From Sphingomonadaceae bacterium (lineage in GTDB: Bacteria; Pseudomonadota; Alphaproteobacteria; Sphingomonadales; Sphingomonadaceae): DNA of 64,000 nt. Numbering within the stretch: position 1 is the stretch's first letter; each line of letters opens with the position of its first letter. The stretch is from the NCBI GenBank assembly GCA_020850455.1, contig JADZEQ010000009.1, positions 62,001-126,000 on the forward strand, in the 5' to 3' direction. Made by a program: the position numbers and the translations under genes. The notes beneath the pieces were generated by a model. It worked only from the letters and a program-made list of their open reading frames with translations. It was not told the DNA's origin and ran no database searches. Positions 16,267 to 24,969 of this stretch are shown here, in pieces.

Positions 16267-18101
16267 TCACCTCCCTCCTCATCGCCAATCGCGGCGAAAT
16301 CGCCTGCCGGATTATCCGCACCGCGCGGGCGATGGGTATTCGCACCATTGCGGTCTATTCGGATGCCGACGCACAGGCGCTTCATGTGCGCATGGCCGAT
16401 GCGGCGGTGCATATCGGCCCCTCGCCAGCGCGGGAAAGCTATTTGGTGGGCGACAAGATTATCGCCGCTGCCAAGGCGAGCGGCGCGGAAGCGATCCATC
16501 CCGGCTATGGCTTTCTGTCGGAAAATGCCGAATTTGCGCAAAGCGTCATCGACGCTGGGCTGATCTGGGTCGGGCCAAATCCGGCCAGCATCACCGCCAT
16601 GGGGCTGAAGGATGCCGCCAAACATTTGATGGCCGATGCTGGGGTACCGGTGACGCCCGGCTATCTGGGCGAAAATCAGGAACCAGCCTTTCTGGCCGAT
16701 CGTGCGGCGGATATCGGTTATCCCGTCCTCATAAAGGCGGTGGCGGGCGGCGGCGGCAAGGGGATGCGGCTGGTCGAAAATGCGACCGATTTTGCCGATG
16801 CGCTGGCATCCTGCCAACGCGAAGCCGCCGCTTCGTTCGGCAATCCGCATGTCCTTATCGAAAAATATATCCAGACCCCGCGCCATATAGAGGTGCAGGT
16901 CTTTGGCGACACCCACGGCAATATCGTCCATTTGTTTGAACGCGATTGTTCGCTGCAACGTCGCCACCAAAAGGTGATAGAGGAAGCCCCCGCCCCCGGC
17001 ATGGACGACACCACGCGCGACGCGCTGTGCGCCGCCGCCGTTCGGGCCGCCAAAGCGGTCGATTATGTCGGCGCTGGGACGATCGAGTTTATCGCCGATG
17101 CGTCCGAAGGGCTGCGCGCTGATCGCATTTGGTTCATGGAAATGAACACAAGGCTGCAGGTCGAACATCCGGTGACAGAGGAGATTACCGGGGTCGATCT
17201 GGTCGAATGGCAATTGCGCGTCGCTTCGGGCGAACCGCTGCCGCTGACTCAGGCAGATTTGTCGATCAACGGCTGGGCGATGGAGGCGCGGCTATATGCC
17301 GAAGATCCAGCGAGCGGCTTTTTGCCCAGCATCGGGCGGCTCGACCTCTTTCAATTGGGGGAGGTGGATGGCGGACGGATCGACACCGGGGTTGGTGAAG
17401 GGGCCGAAATCTCCCCCTTTTATGACCCGATGATCGCCAAGCTGATTGCGCATGGAGCAGACCGCGATGACGCGCGCGCCATATTGGCGGACATGCTGGC
17501 CGACAGCGCGGTCTGGCCGGTAAAAACCAATACGCCCTTTTTGCTACGCGCGCTCAGCCACCCGGCGTTTGCGGCGGGGCATGTCGATACCGGGCTGATC
17601 GGGCGCGATGACGGCAGCCTGACCGCCGCACCGCAGCCGAGCACTGCTGCCTTGACCAATGCCGCCATGGCGATGGTCGCGGCATCGCCCCATGCCGGTT
17701 TTCGGCTCAATGCACCCGACCGGCGCGATGCGCCCTTTCTGCTCGACGGGGAAAGGGTGACGGTGGCGCTGCACGGGCCGGGGAGCGCGCAGCCGACCAG
17801 CGCGATGCTGGTCGCCGAAGCGGGCGCGGTCTGGCAGATCATGCCCTTTCGGCAGGATGGACGCGGCAGCGCGGGCGATGGCGATGGTGCCATCATCGCC
17901 CCCATGCCGGGGCGGGTCATTTCGGTCGACGTTGCCGTGGGCGATGCCGTCGCCAAGGGGCAAAAGCTGCTGACGCTGGAGGCGATGAAGATGGAACATA
18001 GCCTCACCGCCCCCTTTGACGGGGTGGTTGCCGAACTGCTTGTCAGCGCCGGCGCGCAGGTGCAGGTGGAGGCGGTTTTGGCGCGGATCGACGGGGAATA
18101 A
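16263..18101 (+). CDS. mccA: 3-methylcrotonyl-CoA carboxylase, biotin carboxylase/carrier (alpha) subunit
   Basis: 612 residues. N-terminal biotin carboxylase: LLIANRGEIACRIIRTAR at the start, HPGYGFLSENAEFA, the glycine-rich ATP loop AVAGGGGKGMR near 160-170, FMEMNTRLQVEHPVTE. C-terminal biotin carrier domain with the attachment motif AMKM (574-577, biotinyl-lysine K576). It carboxylates biotin with bicarbonate and ATP for the MccB reaction. ATG 16263 is coupled (ATGA) to the remnant frame upstream. The shorter linker between domains fits methylcrotonyl- rather than propionyl-CoA carboxylase, in line with the operon. Confidence 0.95.
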   Translation: MITSLLIANRGEIACRIIRTARAMGIRTIAVYSDADAQALHVRMADAAVHIGPSPARESYLVGDKIIAAAKASGAEAIHPGYGFLSENAEFAQSVIDAGLIWVGPNPASITAMGLKDAAKHLMADAGVPVTPGYLGENQEPAFLADRAADIGYPVLIKAVAGGGGKGMRLVENATDFADALASCQREAAASFGNPHVLIEKYIQTPRHIEVQVFGDTHGNIVHLFERDCSLQRRHQKVIEEAPAPGMDDTTRDALCAAAVRAAKAVDYVGAGTIEFIADASEGLRADRIWFMEMNTRLQVEHPVTEEITGVDLVEWQLRVASGEPLPLTQADLSINGWAMEARLYAEDPASGFLPSIGRLDLFQLGEVDGGRIDTGVGEGAEISPFYDPMIAKLIAHGADRDDARAILADMLADSAVWPVKTNTPFLLRALSHPAFAAGHVDTGLIGRDDGSLTAAPQPSTAALTNAAMAMVAASPHAGFRLNAPDRRDAPFLLDGERVTVALHGPGSAQPTSAMLVAEAGAVWQIMPFRQDGRGSAGDGDGAIIAPMPGRVISVDVAVGDAVAKGQKLLTLEAMKMEHSLTAPFDGVVAELLVSAGAQVQVEAVLARIDGE

Positions 18102-18102
18102 T

Positions 18103-18567
18103 ATGGCCGGACGCTATTTTGACGATTGGGCGATTGGCGACAAAATCACCCATGAAATTCGCCGCACGGTGACGGAAACGGACAATCTGCTCTTCACCAC
18201 CATGACCCATAATCCCCAACCGCTGCATTTGGATGTGGAGGCGGCGCGGGCGTCAGAATTTGGCCAGATACTCGTCAATGGCACCTTCACCTTTTCGCTG
18301 ATGGTCGGGCTCAGCGTCGGCGACACGACGCTCGGCACGCTGATCGCCAATCTGGGCTATGACAAATTGACCATGCCCAAGCCGGTATTCATCGGCGATA
18401 CGATCCACGCGACGAGTGAGGTGATTGCCCTCAAACCATCGCAATCGCGGCCGGGGGCGGGGGTCGTCACCTTTCGCCATCAGGCGATTAACCAGCGTGG
18501 GGAGGTGGTGTGCGCATGCGACCGTGCCGCCCTGCTCAAAGGCAGCGCCATGGGCCACAGCGCATGA
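18103..18567 (+). CDS. MaoC family (R)-specific hydratase-like protein
   Basis: 154 residues, hot-dog fold. Visible features: FDDWAIGDKITHEIRRTVTE, then TMTHNPQPLHLDVEAARASE, which has the Asp/His pair of MaoC-type hydratases, and LVNGTFTFSLMVGLS. It should hydrate or dehydrate an enoyl-CoA type substrate. ATG 18103 follows the mccA stop by one base; upstream in-frame codons overlap mccA. It is followed with an ATGA overlap by a CitE-like lyase, a pair reminiscent of mesaconyl-CoA hydratase plus malyl-CoA-type lyase. In this operon it might hydrate 3-methylglutaconyl-CoA, an inference from gene order only. Confidence 0.88.
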   Translation: MAGRYFDDWAIGDKITHEIRRTVTETDNLLFTTMTHNPQPLHLDVEAARASEFGQILVNGTFTFSLMVGLSVGDTTLGTLIANLGYDKLTMPKPVFIGDTIHATSEVIALKPSQSRPGAGVVTFRHQAINQRGEVVCACDRAALLKGSAMGHSA

Positions 18568-19415
18568 GGTTGCGGTCGATATTATTCGTCCCCGCCGACC
18601 GGCCCGAACGTTTCGCCAAGGCGGCGGCGAGCGGGGCGGATGCCATCATCCTCGACCTCGAAGATTCGGTGGCGCTCAGCCAAAAGCCAATGGCACGCCA
18701 AGCAGTGGCCGATTGGCTGGCCGCCCCGCGTCGTTCAGCCAGCTTTGTGCGCGTCAACCCGCTGTCGTCGGGACTGATTGATGCCGACCTTAGCGCGATT
18801 TTGCCGGGGAAGCCCGATGCCATCGTCTTTCCCAAGGCGGAGGGCGCGGCAAGCATTGCCCTGCTCGATGGCAAAATGCGCGGCCTGTTGGGGGATGATG
18901 CGACGATCCCCCCCATATTGCCCATCGCGACCGAAACCGCCGCTGCCATGTTCGAATTGGGCAGCTATCGTGATTGCGCCGACCGGCTGATTGGTATCAG
19001 TTGGGGGGCAGAGGATTTGCCCGCCGCGATTGGCGCGGTGTCGGGCCGCGAAGCCGATGGCCGCTTTACCCCGCCGACTGAACTCGCGCGCAGCCTATGC
19101 CTCTTTGGCGCGCATGCGGCGGGCGTATTGGCGATAGAGACGGTCTTTCCGCAATTTTCCGATGCCGATGGCCTTCGCGCCTATGCCGCGCGCGGGCGGC
19201 GCGACGGGTTTAACGCCATGCTCGCCATCCACCCGGCGCAGGTCGCGACGATCAACGCCGCCTTTAGCCCGAGCGAGGCTGAAATTGCCGACGCGCAGGC
19301 GATTGTCGCCGCCTTTGCCGCCGCGCCGGATGCAGGGACGTTGCAGCTCAACGGGCGGATGATAGACGCCCCGCACCTAAAGGCGGCCCGCGCGCTGCTC
19401 GCCCGCATCAATTAA
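18564..19415 (+). CDS. CoA ester lyase of the HpcH/HpaI (CitE-like) family
   Basis: 283 residues, TIM barrel. The N-terminus RSILFVPADRPERFAKAA and LDLEDSV are typical of CitE-like lyases; PKAEG, the ISWGAEDLPAAIG block with metal-site acidic residues, and the end block AIHPAQVATINAAFSPS also fit. Such enzymes cleave malyl-, citramalyl- or related 3-hydroxyacyl-CoA esters. ATG 18564 overlaps the MaoC stop. Last gene of the leucine operon; its position suggests that it performs or replaces an HMG-CoA-lyase-like step, but it is not related to the classical HMG-CoA lyase family. Confidence 0.88.
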   Translation: MRLRSILFVPADRPERFAKAAASGADAIILDLEDSVALSQKPMARQAVADWLAAPRRSASFVRVNPLSSGLIDADLSAILPGKPDAIVFPKAEGAASIALLDGKMRGLLGDDATIPPILPIATETAAAMFELGSYRDCADRLIGISWGAEDLPAAIGAVSGREADGRFTPPTELARSLCLFGAHAAGVLAIETVFPQFSDADGLRAYAARGRRDGFNAMLAIHPAQVATINAAFSPSEAEIADAQAIVAAFAAAPDAGTLQLNGRMIDAPHLKAARALLARIN

Positions 19416-20326
19416 TCAAAGCTAATCCGCTCGCCGCCGCGCGCTTCGACCATATCGGCCCGGTTAACATCAAAATCGCGTGCATCATGCCGTTCGTGCA
19501 GCTGGGTTTCGGGCGCGCCAAAGCGGCGATTGACCATCCGCCCGCGCTGTACCGCCGGACGGCTCCCGACCAGATCGACCCAGCGGTCGAGGTGCACATA
19601 TTCGCCGACCGACAGAAATTTCTGCACACCATAAATTTCGCGCATCAAGCCGCCATACCATGGCCAAATCGCCATATCGGCAATGCTATAAGTATCGCCC
19701 GCCATATAGAGATTGTTCGCCAAATGGCTGTCGAGCACGTGCAACTGGCGCTTTACCTCCATCGCAAAGCGGTTGATCGGATATTCCATCTTGAACGGCG
19801 CATAGGCGTAAAAATGGCCCAGCCCACCACCAACATAGGGGGCGCTGCCCATCTGCCACATCAGCCAGTTCATCACCTCTGCCCGGCCCTGTCCGCTTTG
19901 CGGCAAAAATGCGCCAAATTTTTCCGCAAGATAGAATAGCATCGACCCCGATTCGAAAAGGCGGATGGGGGGCGAGCAGCCATTATCCACCATCGCGGGA
20001 ATTTTGCTGTTGGGATTGACGCTGACAAAGCCGCTCGAAAATTGGTCGCCGCCCATGATGTTGATCAGCCATGCGTCATATTCTGCCCCTGCATGGCCGA
20101 GCGCGAGCAATTCTTCGAGGCAGATGGTCACCTTGACCCCATTGGGGGTGCCAAGCGAATAAAGCTGGATGGGGTGTTTGCCGACCGGCAGTGCCGCTTC
20201 ATGCGTCGCCCCGGAAACTGGCCGGTTGATATTGGCAAATTGCCCGCCGCTCGGCGCATCCCACGTCCAAACCTCAGGCGGCATATAGCCTGGCGGTTGG
20301 CTCTGTGCGGGATCATAATCGGCCAT
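19412..20326 (-). CDS. yghU: glutathione S-transferase-like disulfide reductase (YghU type)
   Basis: 304 residues. The long N-terminal extension before the thioredoxin-like domain, the block YSLGTPNGVKVTICLEELLA and NPNSKIPAMVDN, and the all-helical C-terminal half with YSIADMAIWPWYGGL match the YghU/YfcG-like GSTs that bind two glutathiones and reduce disulfides. ATG 20326 has GAAAGGG upstream and is preferred over the ATG 21 bases earlier. Convergent with the CoA ester lyase, their stop codons overlapping by 4 bases. Possible role in protection from thiol stress. Confidence 0.88.
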   Translation of the reverse strand: MADYDPAQSQPPGYMPPEVWTWDAPSGGQFANINRPVSGATHEAALPVGKHPIQLYSLGTPNGVKVTICLEELLALGHAGAEYDAWLINIMGGDQFSSGFVSVNPNSKIPAMVDNGCSPPIRLFESGSMLFYLAEKFGAFLPQSGQGRAEVMNWLMWQMGSAPYVGGGLGHFYAYAPFKMEYPINRFAMEVKRQLHVLDSHLANNLYMAGDTYSIADMAIWPWYGGLMREIYGVQKFLSVGEYVHLDRWVDLVGSRPAVQRGRMVNRRFGAPETQLHERHDARDFDVNRADMVEARGGERISFD

Positions 20327-20339
20327 TAAACTACCCTTT

Positions 20340-21581
20340 CTAGGCAAGCATTTCCTTGAGCGGCACCGCTATATTGGTCAGCAAATTGGGGTCGATTACG
20401 GCGCGCGCGACGACCAACGCCTTGCCCTGCACATAATCCTTCATCGCATTGACACAGTCGAGCGCGATGACATGCCCTTGGCGCAGGTAAATCACCGAAA
20501 AGCTGCGCGCCGCCATATCGCCGCGCACGAGGGTCGCATCATAGCCGGTCGACAGGCCGACGGTCTGCAATTTCAGATCATATTGGTTCGACCAGAACCA
20601 TGGCACGGCGGCATAGGCTTGGGCATCCCCCAACAGCCCCTTGGCGACCAAATTCGCCATATCATTGGCGTTTTGCACCGATTCCAGGCGGAGCAGCGCG
20701 CCATCGGCAAAGCGATTTTCATGCGCCGCACAATCCCCAATCGCCCAAATGTCGGGCAGGCTGGTTGCGCAATGGGCATCGACCCGCACCCCGCCCATAG
20801 CCCCCTCTGCCCCCGCCGCGATCAAGGGTTCGACGGCGGGAATAATCCCGATGCCCACCAGAATATGATCGGCCGGCACCTCGCTGCCATCGGCCAATTG
20901 CACCGCGCTGGCCCGTTCGCCATCGCCGGTGATCGCCGTGATCTGCGCGCCAAGTCGCACATCCACCCCATGCGCGCGATGTTCGCTTTCATAAAATCGG
21001 CTGAGCGCCTCCCCCGCGACGCGCGCCAGCACCCGGTCGAGCGCTTCGAGCACAACAACCTGTTTACCGGCTTTGGCAAGGCCCGATGCGGCTTCCAGCC
21101 CGATGTACCCACCGCCGATGATGACAAAGCGGTCATGCGCACCGGCCGCGGCGATCATCGCATCGGCATCGGCCAGGTTGCGGACACCATGGACATTGGC
21201 AAAGCCACCTTCCAATGCACCGCCGGGGATGGGCAGTGGGCGTGGTGCCCCGCCACCCGCCCAGACCATCCGCCCATAGCCGATCGTCCGACCATCGTGC
21301 AGGCGCAGCTGGTGCGCACCGGGGTCAACCGCAACAACATGCGCACCCAAAATCATCTCTATCTGCCGTTCGCCCCAAAAGCCGGGTGGGCGGATGTGCA
21401 ATTGTTCGCTGGTTTTTTCGCCAGCGAAATATTCCTTGGACAGCGGCGGGCGTTGATAGGGGAGGCTGGTTTCCGCCCCGACAATGGCGAGCGAACCGTC
21501 GAACCCGCCCTGACGCAGGGCAATCGCCGCCTGCGCGCCGCCATGCCCGCCACCTACAATCACTATGTCAAAAGATTGCAC
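20340..21581 (-). CDS. FAD-dependent NAD(P)H oxidoreductase, ferredoxin/rubredoxin reductase type
   Basis: 413 residues from the GTG at 21581. N-terminal FAD-binding motif VIVGGGHGGAQAA, the central NAD-binding motif FVIIGGGYIGLEAASGLAK near 150-168, and the second FAD block DIWAIGDCAAHEN. The C-terminal reductase domain contains WFWSNQYDLKLQ, typical of reductases for [2Fe-2S] ferredoxins of cytochrome P450 or ring-hydroxylating systems. GTG 21581 has AAGGGG just upstream; ATG 21629 would add 16 unrelated residues. No ferredoxin or P450 gene is beside it, so its electron partner is unknown. 13 bases upstream of yghU, probably one transcript. Confidence 0.88.
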   Translation of the reverse strand: MQSFDIVIVGGGHGGAQAAIALRQGGFDGSLAIVGAETSLPYQRPPLSKEYFAGEKTSEQLHIRPPGFWGERQIEMILGAHVVAVDPGAHQLRLHDGRTIGYGRMVWAGGGAPRPLPIPGGALEGGFANVHGVRNLADADAMIAAAGAHDRFVIIGGGYIGLEAASGLAKAGKQVVVLEALDRVLARVAGEALSRFYESEHRAHGVDVRLGAQITAITGDGERASAVQLADGSEVPADHILVGIGIIPAVEPLIAAGAEGAMGGVRVDAHCATSLPDIWAIGDCAAHENRFADGALLRLESVQNANDMANLVAKGLLGDAQAYAAVPWFWSNQYDLKLQTVGLSTGYDATLVRGDMAARSFSVIYLRQGHVIALDCVNAMKDYVQGKALVVARAVIDPNLLTNIAVPLKEMLA

Positions 21582-21736
21582 CCCTTGCCCCTTTTTACCG
21601 CCATGGTTGCGCTTATACCATTCTAGCATAAGCAGCGGCGGCGGCGCTAATCCAGTGATAATTCCTATGAAACGCCATTGCCCTGCTATCGGATAGGCGT
21701 CGCTCCATCCCTTGCATCCAAGCCTATCCAGCGCCT

Positions 21737-23035
21737 ATGCAACGGGTGATGACACCCAAAATCGTCACTACGCTGCAAGATTATTCGCTGCGTCAATGGG
21801 CAGCAGATGCGCTTGCCGGGCTAACGGTCGCGCTCGTTGCCCTGCCGCTCAGTATCGCAATAGCCATCGCTTCGGGCGCGCCGCCCGCCACCGGTCTTGT
21901 CACCGCAGTGGTCGCAGGCTTTCTGATTTCCGCGCTCGGCGGCAGTCGGGTGCAGATTGGCGGACCAACCGGGGCGTTCATCGTCGTCGTTTATGGGGTC
22001 ATCCAACATCATGGTTATGACGGCCTGTTGCTCGCCACATTAATGGCGGGGGTGATGCTTATTATCGGCGGCTTTCTGGGCGCAGGGCGCTTGATCCACA
22101 AGGTGCCCGAACCCGTCATCGAAGGCTTTACCATCGGCATCGCCGTAGTGATTGCGGTGAGCCAGATAAAGGATCTCGCGGGCCTCAACGGCCCGGCATT
22201 GCCAGCCGATTTTCTACCAAAAATTCACGGCTTGTGGGCGATGCGCGCCACCATCCATCCACAAAGCCTGGCATTGGGTGGCGGCACCATCCTTGTCATC
22301 CTGACTTTGCGGCGCTTGGCCCCAAAAATACCGTGGATTGTCATTGTCGTAATGCTGGCCAGCGCCATCGCCGCCGTATATTTTCCGTCGGTCGAAAGCG
22401 TTCAGGGGCGCTATGGCGCACTGCCCAACCACCTGCCGTGGCCGCAATTCCCCTCCATATCTATGTCGCGCATGGCGGAGCTGTTACCTTCTGCCTGCAC
22501 CATCGCCTTTCTGGCCGGTATCGAATCCTTGCTATCGGCGATTGTCGCTGATCGCATGATCGGGGGTGCGCACCGCAGCAACGCCGAATTGCTCGCGCAA
22601 GGCGCTGCCAATATCGCCTCCCCCCTATTTGGCGGATTGCCAGCGACCGGCGCCATTGCCCGCACCGCCACCAACGTCAATGCGGGCGGACGAACCCCGG
22701 TCGCTGGCATGGTGCACGCGCTGGTCATATTGGCGGCGATGCTGGTTGCTGCACCGCTGGCAGGCGCGCTCGCACTCCCCGCGCTTGCGGGCTTGTTGAT
22801 TGTCACTGCTTGGACGATGAGCGAACCGCACCGCTGGAAACAGCGGTTGTCGATGCCACGCATTGATCTCGCCGTGCTGCTGCTAACCGCGCTTTTGACG
22901 ATTGTCGCTGACCTCACCATCGCGATTGCGGTTGGAACGATAGCCGGACTGGTGGTCCGCTACATCCGGGGGGATAAAGACCAGCCTCTGTGGCATACGC
23001 CATTTCGGTGGGGTGGCGACAAACGCGACGAATGA
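21737..23035 (+). CDS. SulP family anion transporter lacking a STAS domain
   Basis: 432 residues with about ten to twelve hydrophobic segments. SulP marks: GLTVALVALPLSIAIAIASG, GGSRVQIGGPTGAFIVVVYG and IARTATNVNAGGRTPVAGM. It would move sulfate, bicarbonate or another anion across the inner membrane. The protein ends about 20 residues after the last membrane segment (TPFRWGGDKRDE), so the cytoplasmic STAS domain usual in the family is absent. ATG 21737 is used; ATG 21749 is an alternative. Substrate unknown: no sulfate assimilation gene or carbonic anhydrase lies next to it. Confidence 0.9.
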   Translation: MQRVMTPKIVTTLQDYSLRQWAADALAGLTVALVALPLSIAIAIASGAPPATGLVTAVVAGFLISALGGSRVQIGGPTGAFIVVVYGVIQHHGYDGLLLATLMAGVMLIIGGFLGAGRLIHKVPEPVIEGFTIGIAVVIAVSQIKDLAGLNGPALPADFLPKIHGLWAMRATIHPQSLALGGGTILVILTLRRLAPKIPWIVIVVMLASAIAAVYFPSVESVQGRYGALPNHLPWPQFPSISMSRMAELLPSACTIAFLAGIESLLSAIVADRMIGGAHRSNAELLAQGAANIASPLFGGLPATGAIARTATNVNAGGRTPVAGMVHALVILAAMLVAAPLAGALALPALAGLLIVTAWTMSEPHRWKQRLSMPRIDLAVLLLTALLTIVADLTIAIAVGTIAGLVVRYIRGDKDQPLWHTPFRWGGDKRDE

Positions 23036-23183
23036 GCGCGGGACGCTGCCGAACGGTTGCGCCGGTTTTTTTTCGGGGGAATGCCCCACTAGGATAGTGG
23101 TTTGTACCTGCCGCGCGGCTGTTGGCGGCAAATGGGACAATGTGGCGACGGTGCCCCTTCGCTGTCGCTCGGGATTTTTCCGG

Positions 23184-23211
23184 GCAAATGCCCCCCGGGC
23201 ATTTGCTTTTT
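23184..23211 (+). terminator. intrinsic terminator after the SulP gene
   Basis: A perfect 10-bp stem GCAAATGCCC / GGGCATTTGC with a 3-base CCC loop is followed by TTTTT. It lies about 150 bases after the SulP stop. The stretch between (23036-23183) has no gene; it has an eight-T run near 23064-23072 after a short GC dyad that may be a weaker terminator. Confidence 0.7.
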
Positions 23212-23220
23212 CCGGAAAAA

Positions 23221-23242
23221 TGGTGCGCTTACAGGACTCGAA
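23221..23242 (-). repeat. distal attachment-site copy (partial tRNA-Thr 3' end)
   Basis: TGGTGCGCTTACAGGACTCG followed by AA repeats the CCA end, acceptor strand and T-arm of the tRNA-Thr gene, minus one C in the acceptor stem. It is not a tRNA gene, as the sequence after it becomes AT-rich. It marks the far end of the element. Confidence 0.75.
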
Positions 23243-23296
23243 TATAACCTCTATATATTTGTTTATATTATGTTATTTTTCCATAAAATATAAACA

Positions 23297-23317
23297 TACC
23301 CCCAATTCTACCCCCAG
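23297..23317 (+). repeat. putative integrase arm-type sites, distal end
   Basis: TACCCCCAA (23297-23305) and TACCCCCAG (23309-23317) in direct tandem, 12 bases apart, in AT-rich surroundings about 55 bases inside the distal attachment copy. They match the repeats next to the tRNA-proximal end. Confidence 0.45.
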
Positions 23318-23441
23318 CAGTCAAATGCTGCCCAGATTTTTTGGGCAAATCCTCCACCTCCAACCTATCCTCCAGCGCCCTTGGCCCAGCGTTCGTTCGT
23401 GCGTTCGATATGCAATTGATCGGCCGGATAGCTTTGGATTC

Positions 23442-23612
23442 ATGTCCTACATTCTGCGACCATGCCTTGAACTCCTCCGGCGTCCGACACAACCGTTCCC
23501 CCAACTGCACCAACGTGTCGCGAAAACTATGCGGGCGAAAATAGGGCAGGCCCGCTTGCGCAAACGCCGCACGGAATACCGCCGTCAGTTCGGCCGATAT
23601 TGGGCAGCAAAG
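23442..23612 (-). pseudogene. C-terminal fragment of a second tyrosine recombinase
   Basis: In a frame different from the integrase above, ISAELTAVFRAAFAQAGL then PHSFRDTLVQLGERLCRT, EEFKAWSQNVGHE can be read. HSFRDT corresponds to the HxLRH-type box and NVGHE to the second-histidine box of XerC/phage-type integrases. After GHE the similarity ends; the nucleophile tyrosine box is absent and there is no start codon of its own. It overlaps the nonsense tail of the P4-type integrase frame. Confidence 0.6.
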
Positions 23613-24771
23613 GGCAAAAATCAGTTTCCGTCCTTTTGGAGTCTGTCCCAAAGAATGCGCGCTCGTTTGCGGACAGCGCGCGTTCGATGGCATCAGGGTG
23701 CCATTTGCCAGATTCGTTCAAAAGCGTGCTTGCCATGGAGCGAAAGCCATGCGCCGTCATTTCATCCCCCGTAAACCCCAATCGCCGCAACGCACCATTT
23801 ACCGTATTCTCGGACATTGGGGACTGGGCGGAACGGATTGAAGGAAAAACAAAACGTCCATTGCCAGTATATGCTCGCGCCTGTTCAAACAGCGCCAACG
23901 CCTGACGCGACAAGGGCACCGGATGCTCTTGCCGCCCTTTCATCTTGGCGGCATCAATTCGCCAAACGGCCGCTTCAAAATCAATTTCGTGCCATTCGGC
24001 TTTACGCAACTCACCCGGCCGGACAAAGACATGCGGCGATAATTGCAGGGCGATGGCCGTAATACCCATGCCCTGATACCCGTCGATAGCCCGCAGCAAT
24101 TCGCCTACCCGCTTTGGCTCTAATATCGCTGCCAGATGTTTGGGCTTGTGGGACGTCAAGGCTCCACGCAAATCGCGCGTCGGATCGCTCGCTACAATCT
24201 GACTGGAAACCGCAAAACGAAACACCCGCCCGACAAATTCCAACGTGCGCCGTGCCTTTTCATGGTTTTTGGCGGCCTCGAAAGGGCGCACCGCCTCTAA
24301 CACATCAATTGGCTTAATGTCGGCAATCGGTCGCCCGCCAAGCGTCGGCTGCACTAGCCTCAGCATCCATTGACGCTTACGCACCGATGCATCGGCCAAG
24401 CCGTCGCGGCGGCATTTATCGATAAACAGTTCGGCAACAGCAGAAAAGACATTGGCCGCGCCGACCTTTGCTGCTTGCTTGTCGCGCTGCTTTTGCACTG
24501 CTGGATCAACACCGGCCGCAAGCTGTTCGCGCGCAGCATCGCGCCGCTCGCGCGCAGCCTTCAGGCTAACGTCCGGATAGCCCCCCAGCGCCAACAGCTT
24601 TTCAATCCGCTTGGGCAGCCCGTCTGGCCCAACGCCATCGACCCGATATTTCCAGCGCCAGAGCATGCCGCCAGCTGGCCGAACTTCCAAATACAAGCCC
24701 TTTTCATCCGCCAATTTATAGGGCTTTGCCTTGGGTTTTGCGTTCCTGATCGCTGTTGCCGTCAAAGCCAT
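23527..24771 (-). pseudogene. P4-type tyrosine integrase, C-terminus lost
   Basis: Reads as 414 codons from ATG 24771 (GGAG 9 bases upstream). N-terminal arm-binding domain typical of DUF4102 integrases: LTATAIRNAKPKAKPYKLAD and GGYPDVSLKAARERRD. Catalytic residues present are R251 in HVFVRPGELRKAEW and H341/R344 in AHGFRSMAST. After about residue 367 (AIERALS) the family sequence stops: the expected second histidine box and the nucleophile tyrosine are missing, and the last 45 or so codons are out-of-frame readings of another recombinase piece. It is therefore most likely inactive. The frame upstream of 24771 to 24906 crosses the repeat array and is not protein-like. Confidence 0.8.
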
Positions 24772-24859
24772 TGGGGGTATCTCCAAACCCGCCGCCAGCC
24801 AGATTTGGGGGTATATCTGCTGGCCCTCTAGCCATATACCCCCAAATATACCCCCAAAT
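24771..24859 (+). repeat. putative integrase arm-type sites, tRNA-proximal end
   Basis: TTGGGGGTA (24771-24779) and TTTGGGGGTATAT (24804-24816) face two tandem copies of ATACCCCCAAAT (24836-24847 and 24848-24859, 12-base period). The same word occurs twice at the distal end of the element. Such repeats around an integrase gene are expected for arm-type binding sites, and they also cover the integrase promoter region, so they may autoregulate it. Confidence 0.45.
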
Positions 24860-24969
24860 GGGCGCGCTTGCTGGCGGCCGACCGCGACCATTAGCGGCCG
24901 TCGCAAGCTAGTTTTTGGCAGTTTTCTGGGGATTTTGCAACTGTTCTTGGCTTTCGGTGAACAGGCAAA

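Noticed and set aside
20472-21626. 384-codon plus-strand open frame
   Set aside because: Exactly antisense to the FAD reductase gene, which has all cofactor motifs; the plus frame has none.
23054-23080. Eight-T run with the flanking GC dyad as the main SulP terminator
   Set aside because: The stem is only about three base pairs; the 10-bp hairpin at 23184-23211 is far stronger, so this one is noted only as a possible weak site.
23219-23245. Second tRNA gene at the distal attachment repeat
   Set aside because: Only the 3' part matches tRNA-Thr, with one base missing in the acceptor stem; no D-arm or anticodon arm follows.
23013-23774. 253-codon plus-strand open frame across the SulP end, terminator and element
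   Set aside because: It crosses the intrinsic terminator, the attachment repeat and the AT-rich end of the element, and its reading shows no protein-like pattern.
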